Assembly: GCF_018398315.1 (NCBI RefSeq)
Contig: NZ_JAHBRW010000001.1
Location: forward strand, 2,674,501-2,738,500
DNA: 64,000 bases
DNA from: Chelatococcus sp. YT9
Lineage (GTDB): Bacteria; Pseudomonadota; Alphaproteobacteria; Rhizobiales; Beijerinckiaceae
Direction: 5' to 3'
Below, piece by piece: positions 26,982 through 37,163 of the stretch; the stretch's first letter is position 1, and every line of letters begins with the position of its first letter. The notes beneath the pieces are model-generated. The model had not been told where the DNA came from. It searched no databases and saw only the letters and a program-made list of their open reading frames with translations. A program made the position numbers and the translations under genes.

Positions 26982-28032
26982 GCGCGGGGGCCAGGATTTG
27001 GCGCGCTCCGGCGTTGCGGGCTGGAGCGGGCCCTGGCGGCGCTTTGCGATGACCTTCATGGTCACGTCCTTGGGTGGCCTTGTCGCCATCGTGGTGTTGA
27101 TGTTCCTGATCGATCCGTTTGACACCGGTCGTTCGCCCGTCTCTCGTTCGCCCGGGGTTCCGGCCCCGGATGTCGACAACGCAGCCACGAGCCGACTGGA
27201 GAACGCCAGCCGCGGGCGTGATCCCGCTTTTGAGGCTGCCATCATCGGGAATTCCCGCATCCAGGCCCTCGAGCCGGAGACGCTGAGCCAAGCCACAGGG
27301 ATCCCGTTCGTCTCGCTTGTGATCCAGGCCAGCCGTTCCCGTGAGCAACTGGCCGTCCTGGACTGGTTCATGCGAAATCGCGAGACAGCGCCAAAGGCGA
27401 TCATCATCGGGCTGGACATGCCCTGGTGCGACGACCGCGTTTCGATGAGCCCGACCGATCCCTTCCCATTCTGGCTTTATGATCGGTCCCGTGTGGCCTA
27501 TCTTGAGGGGCTTCTGCGCTATAGCGTGCTGGCGGAATATGTTCCGCGTTATCTCAGCTACCTCTTCGGTCTGAGGGACCGCGCGCGACCGGACGGCTAC
27601 TGGGACTATGAGCCGGTCTATAGGAAGCTGGGATACGACAGCCCTGAGCGACGGCAGAAATTGCAGGGGCCGGACGCGGAAGTCGAGATCAACCTCACGG
27701 GACGATTCGGGGCAGCGGAGGCGCTCGCAGAGCGTCTCGCCAATCTGCCGCCGGAGACCGCCGTCTTTCTCGTTCGCCCGCCTGTATACGTGACGGGGCT
27801 TGGTGCACCGGGGAGCGATCAGGCGAAGACCGACGCGGCTTGCCGGGCGATCCACGCAGCCTTGGCCGCGGGACGGGCGAATACCCATTTGATTGATTGG
27901 CGGGTGGACCGGCCCGAGACCCGCAACCCGGACGGCTTCATCGATCACACACATTATAGAAAGACAGTCGCCAATCTGATCGCAGCAGAGGTGGCCGCGA
28001 TCCTCAACAAGGCACGTGTCCCGGGCACCTGA
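26956..28032 (+). CDS. SGNH-like membrane-anchored protein, first of two tandem paralogues
   Basis: A 358-residue protein with one N-terminal membrane anchor (about residues 34-53) followed by LIDPFDTGRSP and a periplasmic domain. The candidate serine is S100 in AIIGNSRIQ, and D330/H333 in FIDHTHYR form the DxxH element of SGNH/GDSL acyl hydrolases, comparable to AlgJ/AlgX. Its gene overlaps the MBOAT gene, so the pair most likely works as donor and acceptor transferase for O-acylation of an unidentified glycan. It is clearly homologous to the next gene along its length. Confidence 0.78.
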   Translation: MSSSISSSERGGQDLARSGVAGWSGPWRRFAMTFMVTSLGGLVAIVVLMFLIDPFDTGRSPVSRSPGVPAPDVDNAATSRLENASRGRDPAFEAAIIGNSRIQALEPETLSQATGIPFVSLVIQASRSREQLAVLDWFMRNRETAPKAIIIGLDMPWCDDRVSMSPTDPFPFWLYDRSRVAYLEGLLRYSVLAEYVPRYLSYLFGLRDRARPDGYWDYEPVYRKLGYDSPERRQKLQGPDAEVEINLTGRFGAAEALAERLANLPPETAVFLVRPPVYVTGLGAPGSDQAKTDAACRAIHAALAAGRANTHLIDWRVDRPETRNPDGFIDHTHYRKTVANLIAAEVAAILNKARVPGT

Positions 28033-28075
28033 TCAAGCCGGTTTGGCGCGCTGTGTTTCCTGGAAAGTGGAAGGC

Positions 28076-29146
28076 ATGGAACTTACGGGTACAGAAACGC
28101 AAAGGGAGAGGCTGGCTCGCCTGGGACGGCGCCTCGGGCTGCCGATGCGTCATGTGTCTTCGGCGAGCTGGCGGCGGTTCGTCGTGATTTTCTGCATAGG
28201 CTCCTTCGGCTTTCTGTTCGGCGTTCTTGCGCTCATGCTGTTGGTCGATCCCTTCGACACCGGGCGGTCACCGGTCCGTCTCAAAGAGGGCGTGCCGCAG
28301 CAAGGACCGCGAACGGCTAATGTGAGCCGGGGCCGCGATCAGGCCTTCAATTCGGCGATCATTGGCAATTCACGCGTGCAGATGATCGATCCAGCCGTTC
28401 TCAGCGAGAAGACCGGCATTCCCTTTGTGGCCCTTGTGGTTCAAGGCGCCTTGCCGAAAGAACTGCTGACGACGTGGGACTGGTTCATGGCGCATCGGGC
28501 GGAGCCGCCAAAGGTCATGGTGCTCGGCATTGACGGCGTGTGGTGCTCAGACGATTTCTCGAAGCAGGCCAATCCATTTCCCTATTGGCTCTACAGCCTT
28601 TCCACGCTGGACTACTTGCAAGGCCTGTTCCGCTCTTCTTCCTTAAGCGGCCTGCGCAATTATTTCTCCTACGTGATCGGCCAGCGCCCGCAGGCGCCTC
28701 CAAACGGCTTCTGGAACTACGAGAACGTCTATGGCGTCGGCACGCCCGAGCAACTGGCGCATATGCGGCAGGAGCTGGACAAGCCGCAAGGCACGGCCGA
28801 CGTCAATCTCGGCAATGATTTTCCAGCCGCGCAGGCTGTTGCGGCGCGTATCGCGACATTGCCTGCCGATACGAAGGTCGTTCTTGTGCGCCCTCCCGTC
28901 TACATCACGGGCATGCCCGAGCCGGGAACGCCGGCAGCGAAGGCGGAAACGGTGTGCCGCGACATCTTTGCAAAGATCGCGGCGGAACGCCCCAACACCT
29001 ATATCGTGGATTGGCGTCTCGACCGTCCGGAGAATCGGGATCCCGGTAATTTCTTCGATCATACCCACTATCGCAGGAGCCTGGCCGAGCGCCTCGAGGC
29101 CGAGATCGTTGCGATCATCGACGGCAACCGTGTTGCGCAGCCTTGA
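28076..29146 (+). CDS. SGNH-like membrane-anchored protein, second tandem paralogue
   Basis: A 356-residue paralogue of the preceding protein with the same layout. It has a membrane anchor at about 35-57, LLVDPFDTGRSPV, candidate nucleophile S99 in AIIGNSRVQ, LVRPPVYITG and D328/H331 in FFDHTHYR. The two copies diverge in the linker and in the middle (residues ~125-230), as expected if they act on different positions or acceptors. The start at 28076 has GTGGAAGG upstream; the open frame back to 28016 overlaps the first copy. It closes the MBOAT cassette. Confidence 0.78.
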   Translation: MELTGTETQRERLARLGRRLGLPMRHVSSASWRRFVVIFCIGSFGFLFGVLALMLLVDPFDTGRSPVRLKEGVPQQGPRTANVSRGRDQAFNSAIIGNSRVQMIDPAVLSEKTGIPFVALVVQGALPKELLTTWDWFMAHRAEPPKVMVLGIDGVWCSDDFSKQANPFPYWLYSLSTLDYLQGLFRSSSLSGLRNYFSYVIGQRPQAPPNGFWNYENVYGVGTPEQLAHMRQELDKPQGTADVNLGNDFPAAQAVAARIATLPADTKVVLVRPPVYITGMPEPGTPAAKAETVCRDIFAKIAAERPNTYIVDWRLDRPENRDPGNFFDHTHYRRSLAERLEAEIVAIIDGNRVAQP

Positions 29147-29271
29147 GCAAGGCCTGCGACAAGCTTTTAAAACGTGTTTATTTCCAATGGTTTGCTGAGG
29201 TGTTGGCCCGGTCTCGCCCCAAGCGCTTAAAGTTTTTGCCACCCTGCACCAAAAGGTGACTGTAATCCGCG

Positions 29272-29300
29272 TTGTCGCCGGGGCCTTCGGCCGCTATATA
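29272..29300 (+). promoter_or_regulatory. Candidate dksA promoter
   Basis: TTGTCG, 17-base spacer, TATATA, about 45 bases upstream of the dksA start on the same strand. Spacing and position fit a housekeeping promoter. Confidence 0.5.
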
Positions 29301-29345
29301 GGCGGCGCCTCACGAGGGGCTCAGGGGATAAGAGCAAAGCCACGC

Positions 29346-29765
29346 ATGTCGGATATCGTAATCGACGAGAGCTACCGCCCGTCAGAAGACGAGCCGTTCA
29401 TGAGCGAGCGTCAGCGAGAGTACTTTCGGCGCAAGCTCCTGAACTGGAAAGAGGACATCCTGCGGGAAAGCCGCGAGACGTTGGTCGCGCTGCAAAGCGA
29501 GAGCGAGAACCATCCGGACCTGGCCGATCGCGCCTCATCGGAAACCGATCGGGCGATCGAACTCAGGGCTCGGGATAGGCAGCGCAAGCTAATCGCCAAG
29601 ATTGAGGCGGCGTTGTTGCGTATCGAAGACCTGTCCTATGGCTACTGCGAGGAAACCGGTGAGCCGATTTCCTTGAAGCGGCTGGAGGCGCGGCCCATAG
29701 CGACGCTTTCGCTAGAGGCACAGGAGCGCCACGAGCGCAACGAACGCGTCTATCGCGACGACTGA
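29346..29765 (+). CDS. dksA: RNA polymerase-binding transcription factor DksA
   Basis: A 139-residue DksA: a coiled-coil stretch (about residues 20-90, ending ..SSETDRAIELRARDRQRK) followed by the zinc-finger region YGYCEETGEPI and LEARPIATLSLEAQERHER. Only one of the four zinc-finger cysteines is present (in GYCEE), as in other alphaproteobacterial DksA proteins such as that of Rhodobacter sphaeroides, which are nevertheless active. With ppGpp it tunes rRNA and biosynthetic promoters. I start at ATG 29346; the frame extends to 29256 across the promoter. Confidence 0.93.
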   Translation: MSDIVIDESYRPSEDEPFMSERQREYFRRKLLNWKEDILRESRETLVALQSESENHPDLADRASSETDRAIELRARDRQRKLIAKIEAALLRIEDLSYGYCEETGEPISLKRLEARPIATLSLEAQERHERNERVYRDD

Positions 29766-29818
29766 TTGTAGAGTGCTTCACAGCCCCTGCACGCCGAGCC
29801 GGGGCTGCTGCGATAAGG

Positions 29819-29851
29819 AGAGGCGCTTTCGATGCCATCGGAAGCGCCTCT
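29819..29851 (+). terminator. Rho-independent terminator of dksA
   Basis: AGAGGCGCTTTC pairs with GGAAGCGCCTCT (one G-T pair) around an 9-base loop, followed by TTTTCTTTT. Confidence 0.85.
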
Positions 29852-29975
29852 TTTCTTTTCACATCGCCAGAAGCGTGATGCCCTAGGCCCGGTCGCCTAT
29901 ATAGGGGCCGTCTAAGGCCTTGAAGGGGCTGTCGAGGCAACTCCGCTGGAATTGCGGTCGGCTGCCCTGGGTTCC

Positions 29976-31337
29976 TTATCTGGTCGGTGGAGTGCGGCCG
30001 AGCAGGCGGGCGAATTCCGCTTCGATGTCGTCCACGGAAAATGGATCGACGGCAGGTTTCTGCGCCGCCGGTGCGGCGTCACTCTTGCCGGATGCGGGCT
30101 CGCTCACGGAGGGAGCGGGTTCGCGTGTCGGCGAAGGCGAGGTCGGGAAGGGCGGGGATGCCGAGGCTGGCTGCTGCGGCGCAGCAGGCTTTTCGGCGGA
30201 TGTCGCCGACGGCGCGCCTGGCTCGGCGGCGGAGGGCCGCTTCATCATCGCAGACAGCTGATCCCACGGCGCATTCGGAGCCGTGGAGCGGGGGCGCGCA
30301 GGGGGCTCCGGCGGCTGCGCCACTGCACCGACCGAGCCGGCGGGGGGCCGGCCTGGAGGCATCCCACCGGGTCGTGATGGCGGCGGAGCCGGATGAACAC
30401 CGGACGGGCCGGTTGGGGCCCGAGGCGTGGGCCCTTGTGGTGCGGAGGTTGATGTCGTGGTGGGCCGCGTTGCCGAGAACGGGCGCTGGAGGGCCTGTTC
30501 CAGTTCGCGCGCCATCGCCGACATCGGCTCGGAATCCGGAGCGGCGGGGTCGGTCTTGGTGGGCGCGGGCTTTACCGCTTCGGGACGAGGCGCCGCCGGT
30601 TTCTCCGCGAGTGGCGTCGTGACCGGGCGGGGCGGTGCGGCGGGATCCATGGGACGTATGGTTGACCCCGGTCGCGACGACGCGCCGGGCCGGGCCGTCA
30701 AATTGCCTATATCGGTCTGGGATAGTCGCTCCTCAAGTGCCTTCTCGGCTGCGGGAGGCACCTCCCGCCTGAAGACGTCCAGCGAATCGCGAGGTTGAGA
30801 ATCACGGGGTCCGGGATCGCGTGACGGAGCGGCAGTTGCGGGCGATGCGGGTTTGCGTCGCTCGACCGGGTCCGTCTGGCGCAGATCCGGTTGCGGCGTG
30901 AAGCGAGCTTCGCCCCGGCGGTCGGAAGAAGGAACCTCGCTGCCCGGCAGGGGGGCGGACAAAGCCAGATCAAGAGGAAGCTGAGAGGCCTCCTCCATCG
31001 CCTGCTGCAGGTTGCCGACCGGCGAGAGCGCGCGCTGGCCGCCGCGCGAGATCCCACTTTCGACCACGATGTCGGTGGGGCCGCCGACCATGACGAGATG
31101 CTCGACATTGTCACGTCGCAGCAAGATCAGCTGTCGCCTTTGGTCCAGGTCGAAGGTGTCGACCACAGCAAGGCGAGGCTGTCTGCTACGCGACGAGACG
31201 TGATTCGCGCCTCCAGCGCGAGGCGCGGTGATGCGACGCAGGACGACAGCAAAGGCGACCAGAAGCGCGAAAATGATGATCAGCGCGATAAGGTATTGGA
31301 CCGCCGCTGAGATTTCTAAGCCGAAAAAGGACTGCAC
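29976..31337 (-). CDS. FliO-like membrane protein with long Pro-rich tail
   Basis: A 453-residue protein. Residues 10-35 form a membrane segment (AAVQYLIALIIIFALLVAFAV). Residues ~50-95 match the FliO-type small domain (PRLAVVDTFDLDQRRQLILLRRDNVEHLVMVGG). The remaining ~350 residues are Pro/Ala/Arg-rich and likely disordered. FliO assists flagellar export-gate assembly, but no flagellar gene is near; it sits between dksA and cckA, facing cckA divergently. The name describes fold similarity, and a non-flagellar role is plausible. A TTAA-N7-TTAA box lies 82 bases upstream of the start. Confidence 0.75.
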   Translation of the reverse strand: MQSFFGLEISAAVQYLIALIIIFALLVAFAVVLRRITAPRAGGANHVSSRSRQPRLAVVDTFDLDQRRQLILLRRDNVEHLVMVGGPTDIVVESGISRGGQRALSPVGNLQQAMEEASQLPLDLALSAPLPGSEVPSSDRRGEARFTPQPDLRQTDPVERRKPASPATAAPSRDPGPRDSQPRDSLDVFRREVPPAAEKALEERLSQTDIGNLTARPGASSRPGSTIRPMDPAAPPRPVTTPLAEKPAAPRPEAVKPAPTKTDPAAPDSEPMSAMARELEQALQRPFSATRPTTTSTSAPQGPTPRAPTGPSGVHPAPPPSRPGGMPPGRPPAGSVGAVAQPPEPPARPRSTAPNAPWDQLSAMMKRPSAAEPGAPSATSAEKPAAPQQPASASPPFPTSPSPTREPAPSVSEPASGKSDAAPAAQKPAVDPFSVDDIEAEFARLLGRTPPTR

Positions 31338-31825
31338 CTCACGTCTCCCGTTGGTCCCACCACCGACATGCGGGGATACTTCGAGACGTTGTCACAGTAC
31401 GTTTTTTGCGGCGCAAGGTTAACCCGCGGTTAATGCAAACCACATAGATTTTTGCCTCGTCATCCCTTCCCGCTGGCGCTTATGAGCGCAAACAGGCACA
31501 AGCGAACGGACGCGCCAGATCATGACCCGGGACGAGTTTCGATCGATTGAGGCGGGCGAGCCCGTCTTTCGATCCGAGATCGCTCATCGTCATGGGCGGC
31601 ATCCCGGGTGTTCCCGCCCGCCGGGCGACGCCGGGCGGGAGACGACCGATGAGGTGCCGGAGCCTTTTCGTGTGGCTTCCTCGTTCAGCAACGAGGCTCG
31701 GCTTTGGGGCTAGACACGATGATCCTGCCCATTCATTGGAATAGGGACCTCTCGGGCAAGTGCCCGGGGGGCTGGGGAAGGGCTGGTGCGTCCAGCGCGC
31801 GCGATAGCGTACGAGAGGTCCGGGA
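31338..31825. other. Divergent regulatory region between FliO-like gene and cckA
   Basis: About 490 bases with no convincing gene. It holds a CtrA-type box (31419-31433), a strong GC hairpin with 9-bp arms (31612-31620 with 31632-31640) and a short palindrome CGGGCA-AG-TGCCCG (31753-31766). The hairpins lie in what should be the cckA leader. Confidence 0.5.
31419..31433. promoter_or_regulatory. CtrA-type binding site (TTAA-N7-TTAA)
   Basis: TTAA-CCCGCGG-TTAA is a perfect match to the CtrA full-site consensus and is itself nearly palindromic. It is 82 bases upstream of the FliO-like start and ~390 bases upstream of cckA, whose product controls CtrA phosphorylation. Binding is inferred from the motif only. 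Confidence 0.68.
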
Positions 31826-34351
31826 ATGAGCGATACGAGCGTGAACAGGTCGATCGACCGATCTGATCGCCCGGGCCATGCCGGCTTCGTGCTCCTGCTC
31901 GCGGTCGTACTGATCGGCGCGGTGGTTGCTTTGAGCTTCGTCGCCAGCGATGCGGCGCAGCCGCTCATCGTGGGTTTCCTGGCAATCCTTGCCATGGCCG
32001 GCGTGTTCAGCCTGTTCGGTCTTGCGATCGGCTTCGTGCAGCTCAGCGGTCGCGGCACGCGCAATGACCTAACGAAGCATCTCGTCGATACGGCGCCGGA
32101 AGGTATCATCGTTGTTGGTGCGGACAGCCGCGTGACCTATGCGAATGAGGCTTACCTGACGCTTTCCGGGAGCGCCAAAGGTGGAGATGTCCGCATCGTG
32201 GAGCGGCTTTTCTCCGGCAGCGCCGAGGTGTCGGAGGCGATCTATCGCCTCGCCCAGGCGGCCCGTGAATCGCGGGTCGCCACGGAGGAAATCCGGCTGC
32301 AGCCGGGCCTGACTGGCAACGACGCGGGCTGGTACCGGGTGCGCGTGCGCCCGTTGCCGCGCCCTGGCAGCCGTGCGGCAACGGTGTGGAGCGTCGTGGA
32401 CGTGACCCGCGACCGCGAGCGCCAGGAGAACGTCTTCCAGGAACTGCAGCATGCGATCGACTATCTGGACCATGCGCCGGCCGGCTTCCTCTCGGTCGAT
32501 GCAGCTGGCGACATCGTCTATATGAATGCGACGCTCGCCACCTGGCTGGAGCATGATCTCGCGCAGGTCGGGTCGGGCGGTCTGAAGCTCGGCGATGTTG
32601 CTCCCGCCAACGCGGCGGCGCTGATCGCAGCCGTGAAGGGCGCGCCGGGCGACGTTCACACGGAGATTCTCGATGTCGATCTGCGGCGGCGCGGCGGGAA
32701 GTCGCTGCCGGTACGGCTCTTTCATCGGGTCGCAATCGGCGCCGACGGCGCCATCGGGCCTTCACGCACGCTCGTTCTCAACCGCTCGCCCGGAGAGGAC
32801 GTTGCCGAAGGGCAGCGAGCCGCCGAGGTCCGTTTCGCGCGATTTTTCAACAATACGCCGGTGGCCATCGCCACCGTCAGCCGGCACGGGGCGATCACGG
32901 GTTCGAACGGCTCATTCGCACGTCTTTTCGGCTCGGCGCTCGCGAAGAGCGACGGCGGAGAGCGCTCGCTGTTCGAGATGGTTGTGGAGCGCGACCGCGA
33001 AGCGCTGAGCAATGCGTTGGCGGCGGCCGCTGCCGGCCGCGACGAGATTACGCCCATCGAGGCGACTGTCGACGGTGAGGGCGGACGTTCGGCCCGGCTC
33101 TATATAACCGCGGTCGAGGACACGGAGGGGGACGGCGCCGGTGAAGTCGCCATCATCTACGCGTTGGAAACCACGGAGCAGCGTGTCCTCGAAGCGCAAT
33201 TCGCCCAGGCGCAGAAGATGCAGGCGGTGGGACAGCTTGCCGGCGGCGTGGCGCATGATTTCAACAACGTGCTGCAGGCGATCATCGGCTACTCGGATCT
33301 CCTCCTCGCCAATCATCGCCCGACAGATCCGTCATTCCAGGACATCATGCAGATCAAGCAGAACGCCAACCGGGCCGCGAGCCTGGTGCGGCAGCTGCTG
33401 GCTTTTTCACGCCGCCAGACCTTGCGGCCACAGGTTATCCAGCTCAGCGACAGCCTGTCGGACCTTTCGCTCCTGCTGAAGCGCCTCCTGGGCGAGCATG
33501 TTACGCTGGATTTGCACCATGGCCGCGACCTCTGGCTGGTCAAGGCGGACGTGAACCAGTTCGAGCAGGTCGTGGTCAATCTGGCGGTCAATGCCAGGGA
33601 TGCCATGACAGACGGTGGAACCCTCACCATTCGCACCGCCAACGTGTCCGCCGCCGAGAGCGAGAAGCTCGGTGAAAAATCCATGCCCGTGGCCGATTAC
33701 GTGCTGATCGAGGTGGCTGACACCGGCACGGGCATACCAGCCGACGTGATCGACAAGATCTTCGAGCCGTTCTTCACCACCAAGGAGATCGGCAAGGGAA
33801 CGGGCCTTGGCCTCTCGACGGTCTATGGCATCGTCAAGCAGACCGGCGGCTATATCTTCTGCAACAGTGAGCCGGGTACGGGCACGACATTCTCGATATT
33901 CCTGCCACGGCACCAGCCGGTCGTCGTCGAGGAGCCCGTGAAGATCCAACCCGGCAAGGCGCAGATGCCGGACCTCACCGGGCGCGGCACGATCCTTCTG
34001 GTCGAAGACGAGGAGGCGGTGCGCGCTTTTGCGGCGCGCGCGCTCGCCACACGCGGTTATACTGTGCTGGAGGCTGCGTCCGGCCGCGAGGCTCTCGCTG
34101 TCCTTGACGAGCGCGCGGCACCCATCGATCTCGTCGTTTCCGACGTGGTGATGCCGGAAATGGATGGGCCGACCCTGCTCGGCGAGCTGCGCGGCCGACA
34201 ACCCGATCTGAAGGTCATCTTCGTGTCCGGCTACGCCGAAGATGCGTTCAAGAAGCACCTGCCCGAGGGCGAGGACTTCACCTTCCTGCCGAAGCCCTTC
34301 AGCCTCAAGCAGCTCATCGAAGCTGTGAAGGGCGCGATGGTCGGTCGCTGA
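31826..34351 (+). CDS. cckA: Cell-cycle hybrid histidine kinase CckA
   Basis: An 841-residue hybrid kinase: two membrane segments (about 20-40 and 46-72), PAS-type sensor regions (about 82-190, 205-310 and 330-445), a HisKA domain with the phosphorylated H477 in GGVAHDFNN, an ATPase domain (N-box [13 protein letters not shown]-boxes DTGTGIP and GKGTGLGLS) and a C-terminal receiver with D773 in [11 protein letters not shown]. Length and order match CckA, which phosphorylates CtrA and CpdR through ChpT. No ChpT or CtrA gene is in the window. It lies divergent from the FliO-like gene and just upstream of gpsA. Confidence 0.93.
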   Translation: MSDTSVNRSIDRSDRPGHAGFVLLLAVVLIGAVVALSFVASDAAQPLIVGFLAILAMAGVFSLFGLAIGFVQLSGRGTRNDLTKHLVDTAPEGIIVVGADSRVTYANEAYLTLSGSAKGGDVRIVERLFSGSAEVSEAIYRLAQAARESRVATEEIRLQPGLTGNDAGWYRVRVRPLPRPGSRAATVWSVVDVTRDRERQENVFQELQHAIDYLDHAPAGFLSVDAAGDIVYMNATLATWLEHDLAQVGSGGLKLGDVAPANAAALIAAVKGAPGDVHTEILDVDLRRRGGKSLPVRLFHRVAIGADGAIGPSRTLVLNRSPGEDVAEGQRAAEVRFARFFNNTPVAIATVSRHGAITGSNGSFARLFGSALAKSDGGERSLFEMVVERDREALSNALAAAAAGRDEITPIEATVDGEGGRSARLYITAVEDTEGDGAGEVAIIYALETTEQRVLEAQFAQAQKMQAVGQLAGGVAHDFNNVLQAIIGYSDLLLANHRPTDPSFQDIMQIKQNANRAASLVRQLLAFSRRQTLRPQVIQLSDSLSDLSLLLKRLLGEHVTLDLHHGRDLWLVKADVNQFEQVVVNLAVNARDAMTDGGTLTIRTANVSAAESEKLGEKSMPVADYVLIEVADTGTGIPADVIDKIFEPFFTTKEIGKGTGLGLSTVYGIVKQTGGYIFCNSEPGTGTTFSIFLPRHQPVVVEEPVKIQPGKAQMPDLTGRGTILLVEDEEAVRAFAARALATRGYTVLEAASGREALAVLDERAAPIDLVVSDVVMPEMDGPTLLGELRGRQPDLKVIFVSGYAEDAFKKHLPEGEDFTFLPKPFSLKQLIEAVKGAMVGR

Positions 34352-34385
34352 TCGGACATGTGGAGCGAGAAAGGTGGTCGAAGGT

Positions 34386-35474
34386 ATGGCCTCGGAGCAT
34401 AGGACTGCGCGGAAGATCGACACGGTCGCTGTGGTCGGGGCAGGGGCCTGGGGCACCGCCCTCGCCATGACCGCCGTGCGGGCCGACAGATCCGTGCGCC
34501 TGTGGGCGCGAGAGCCCGAGGTGGTCGCGAGCATTCGCAAGAGCCGTGAGAACACGCTTTTCCTGCCGGGTCATCACGTTCCCGAGGCCGTTGCCGTGGA
34601 CAACGATCTCGCTGCCGTCGTAGGGGGCGCTGATGTTGTCCTCATCGTCGTCCCCTCGCAGTTTCTGCGTAAGACCGCGGAGACCCTGCGGCCGCTTCTC
34701 GCGCCGGAGACGCCTGTCGTCATCTGTGCGAAGGGCATCGAGCGCGGCAGCGGCCTCCTCCTCGCGGCGGTCGTCGAAGAGGCCCTCCCGGGCCATGCGC
34801 TCGCCGTGCTTTCCGGCCCGACATTCGCCGGCGAAGTCGCGGCGGGCATGCCGACCGCCATCACGGTGGCCTCTGCCGACGCGGCCATTGATCCGCAGAC
34901 ATCGCTCGCGGCAGCAGTTGCGGTCGCGCTCGGGACCCAGGCTTTCCGACCCTATGTGTCCGACGACGTCGTGGGGGTTGAGGTTGGCGGCGCGGTCAAG
35001 AACGTGCTGGCAATAGCCTGCGGCATCGCGACCGGGCTTGGTTTTGGCGCGAATACGCGGGCCGCGCTGATCACACGCGGCCTCGACGAGATCAAGGGTT
35101 TGGCGGAGGCGCTGGGCGGGCGACGCGATACGGTGACGGGCCTGTCCGGGATCGGCGACCTGACCTTGACCTGCTCCAGCGAACAGTCGCGCAACATGCG
35201 TTATGGCATGGGCCTTGCGATCGGGCGCGCGCCGAGCGAGATGTTCGGTGGGCGCCCCGTGGTGGTGGAGGGGGTCGAGAACGCCCAGTCGGTGACGGAT
35301 CTGGCCCGCAGCCTGAATGTCGATATGCCGATCTGTGAGGCAGTCCGGGCCGTGGTTCTGGACGGGCAACCCATTGCCGATGTCATGGCCGCCTTGCTGA
35401 CACGCCCGTTCCGGGCCGAGCCCCACGGCATGGACCTCAGCCTTGCGCACGCGCCGTCTGATCAGAAAGCCTGA
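34386..35474 (+). CDS. gpsA: Glycerol-3-phosphate dehydrogenase [NAD(P)+]
   Basis: A 362-residue GpsA that reduces dihydroxyacetone phosphate to sn-glycerol-3-phosphate for phospholipid synthesis. The Rossmann motif VVGAGAWGTALA is at the N-terminus, followed by CAKGIERGSG (about 115) and the catalytic-lysine segment VGGAVKNVLAIACGI (about 200-214). NTRAALITRGLDEIK completes the signature. ATG 34386 and GTG 34374 are both possible starts; the family N-terminus begins a few residues after either. It follows cckA by ~35 bases and may be co-transcribed. Confidence 0.93.
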   Translation: MASEHRTARKIDTVAVVGAGAWGTALAMTAVRADRSVRLWAREPEVVASIRKSRENTLFLPGHHVPEAVAVDNDLAAVVGGADVVLIVVPSQFLRKTAETLRPLLAPETPVVICAKGIERGSGLLLAAVVEEALPGHALAVLSGPTFAGEVAAGMPTAITVASADAAIDPQTSLAAAVAVALGTQAFRPYVSDDVVGVEVGGAVKNVLAIACGIATGLGFGANTRAALITRGLDEIKGLAEALGGRRDTVTGLSGIGDLTLTCSSEQSRNMRYGMGLAIGRAPSEMFGGRPVVVEGVENAQSVTDLARSLNVDMPICEAVRAVVLDGQPIADVMAALLTRPFRAEPHGMDLSLAHAPSDQKA

Positions 35475-35775
35475 GGCCGACTTCTGCTATCATTAGGCGC
35501 TCGGTGTGTGGGCGGACGGGCTTGCCGAGAGGCTCCGGCTGGCGCCCAGCTCTGCGCTTGTTTGGCATCCTTCTTCTTCCTTTTGCAGTCATCATGATGC
35601 GCAAGAGGAGAATGATGCTAGGGATACCAGGAAATGAGAACAAAAAAAGAACTTGCGAGCGAGAACAAAGAGAGTACATTCGAAGGGCGCGTTGGATTGC
35701 CCACAAGCTCTCGGCAAGCGCTGAACGCCTAAGCGTTGAGTTTCATTCTCGCCTCATGCCATAAGGACGATAGTG
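35475..35775. other. recA upstream region
   Basis: About 300 bases between gpsA and recA. The 86-codon frame at 35504-35764 is basic and Met/Arg-rich without family features, and I treat it as non-coding. The SOS box at 35638-35652 lies here. Confidence 0.5.
35638..35652 (+). promoter_or_regulatory. SOS (LexA) box of recA
   Basis: GAAC-AAAAAAA-GAAC matches the alphaproteobacterial LexA site GAAC-N7-GAAC exactly and lies 124 bases upstream of the recA ATG. A further GAAC occurs at 35663-35666 with non-standard spacing. Confidence 0.88.
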
Positions 35776-36861
<1,086 letters not shown>

Positions 36862-37163
36862 TCGGCTTTGGATTAGGCGAGAGGGGCTGTTACGGGAAAG
36901 CGGCCCCACGACGCCGGGGCTGCCTTGCCCCGGCGGTGTTGCGCGAGGGCCGCGTTTTTCGGTGCTTCGTAGATCACGATGCAAAGTAGGCCATAGAACC
37001 TATCGACAGGTTGACGCGAGGGCTCTAGAAACACCGGCTGTTGCCAAGCTCATCGCTTTCCCCGTAAGTCCGCTTTTCGGGCGGGGCCTTGCCCTTGAAA
37101 GAATGCTTGGCAGCGAGAAGGCGGCGCGAGGCGTGCCGTCGCTGGTGTGCGGATGTGGACCGA
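36862..37163. other. recA-alaS intergenic region with hairpin
   Basis: A hairpin GCCGGGGC-TGCCTT-GCCCCGGC (36913-36934) follows recA but lacks a T-run, so it is only a weak terminator candidate. A frame runs from 37089 into alaS; its first 25 codons are not AlaRS-like. I saw no RNA gene. Confidence 0.45.

Noticed and set aside
29890-29905. CGCCTATATAGG resembling the dksA promoter -10 region
   Set aside because: No acceptable -35 lies at 16-18 bases upstream and no transcript is expected there; probably chance.
35504-35764. 86-codon frame between gpsA and recA
   Set aside because: It lies over the SOS box and recA promoter region, and its translation is basic and unremarkable.
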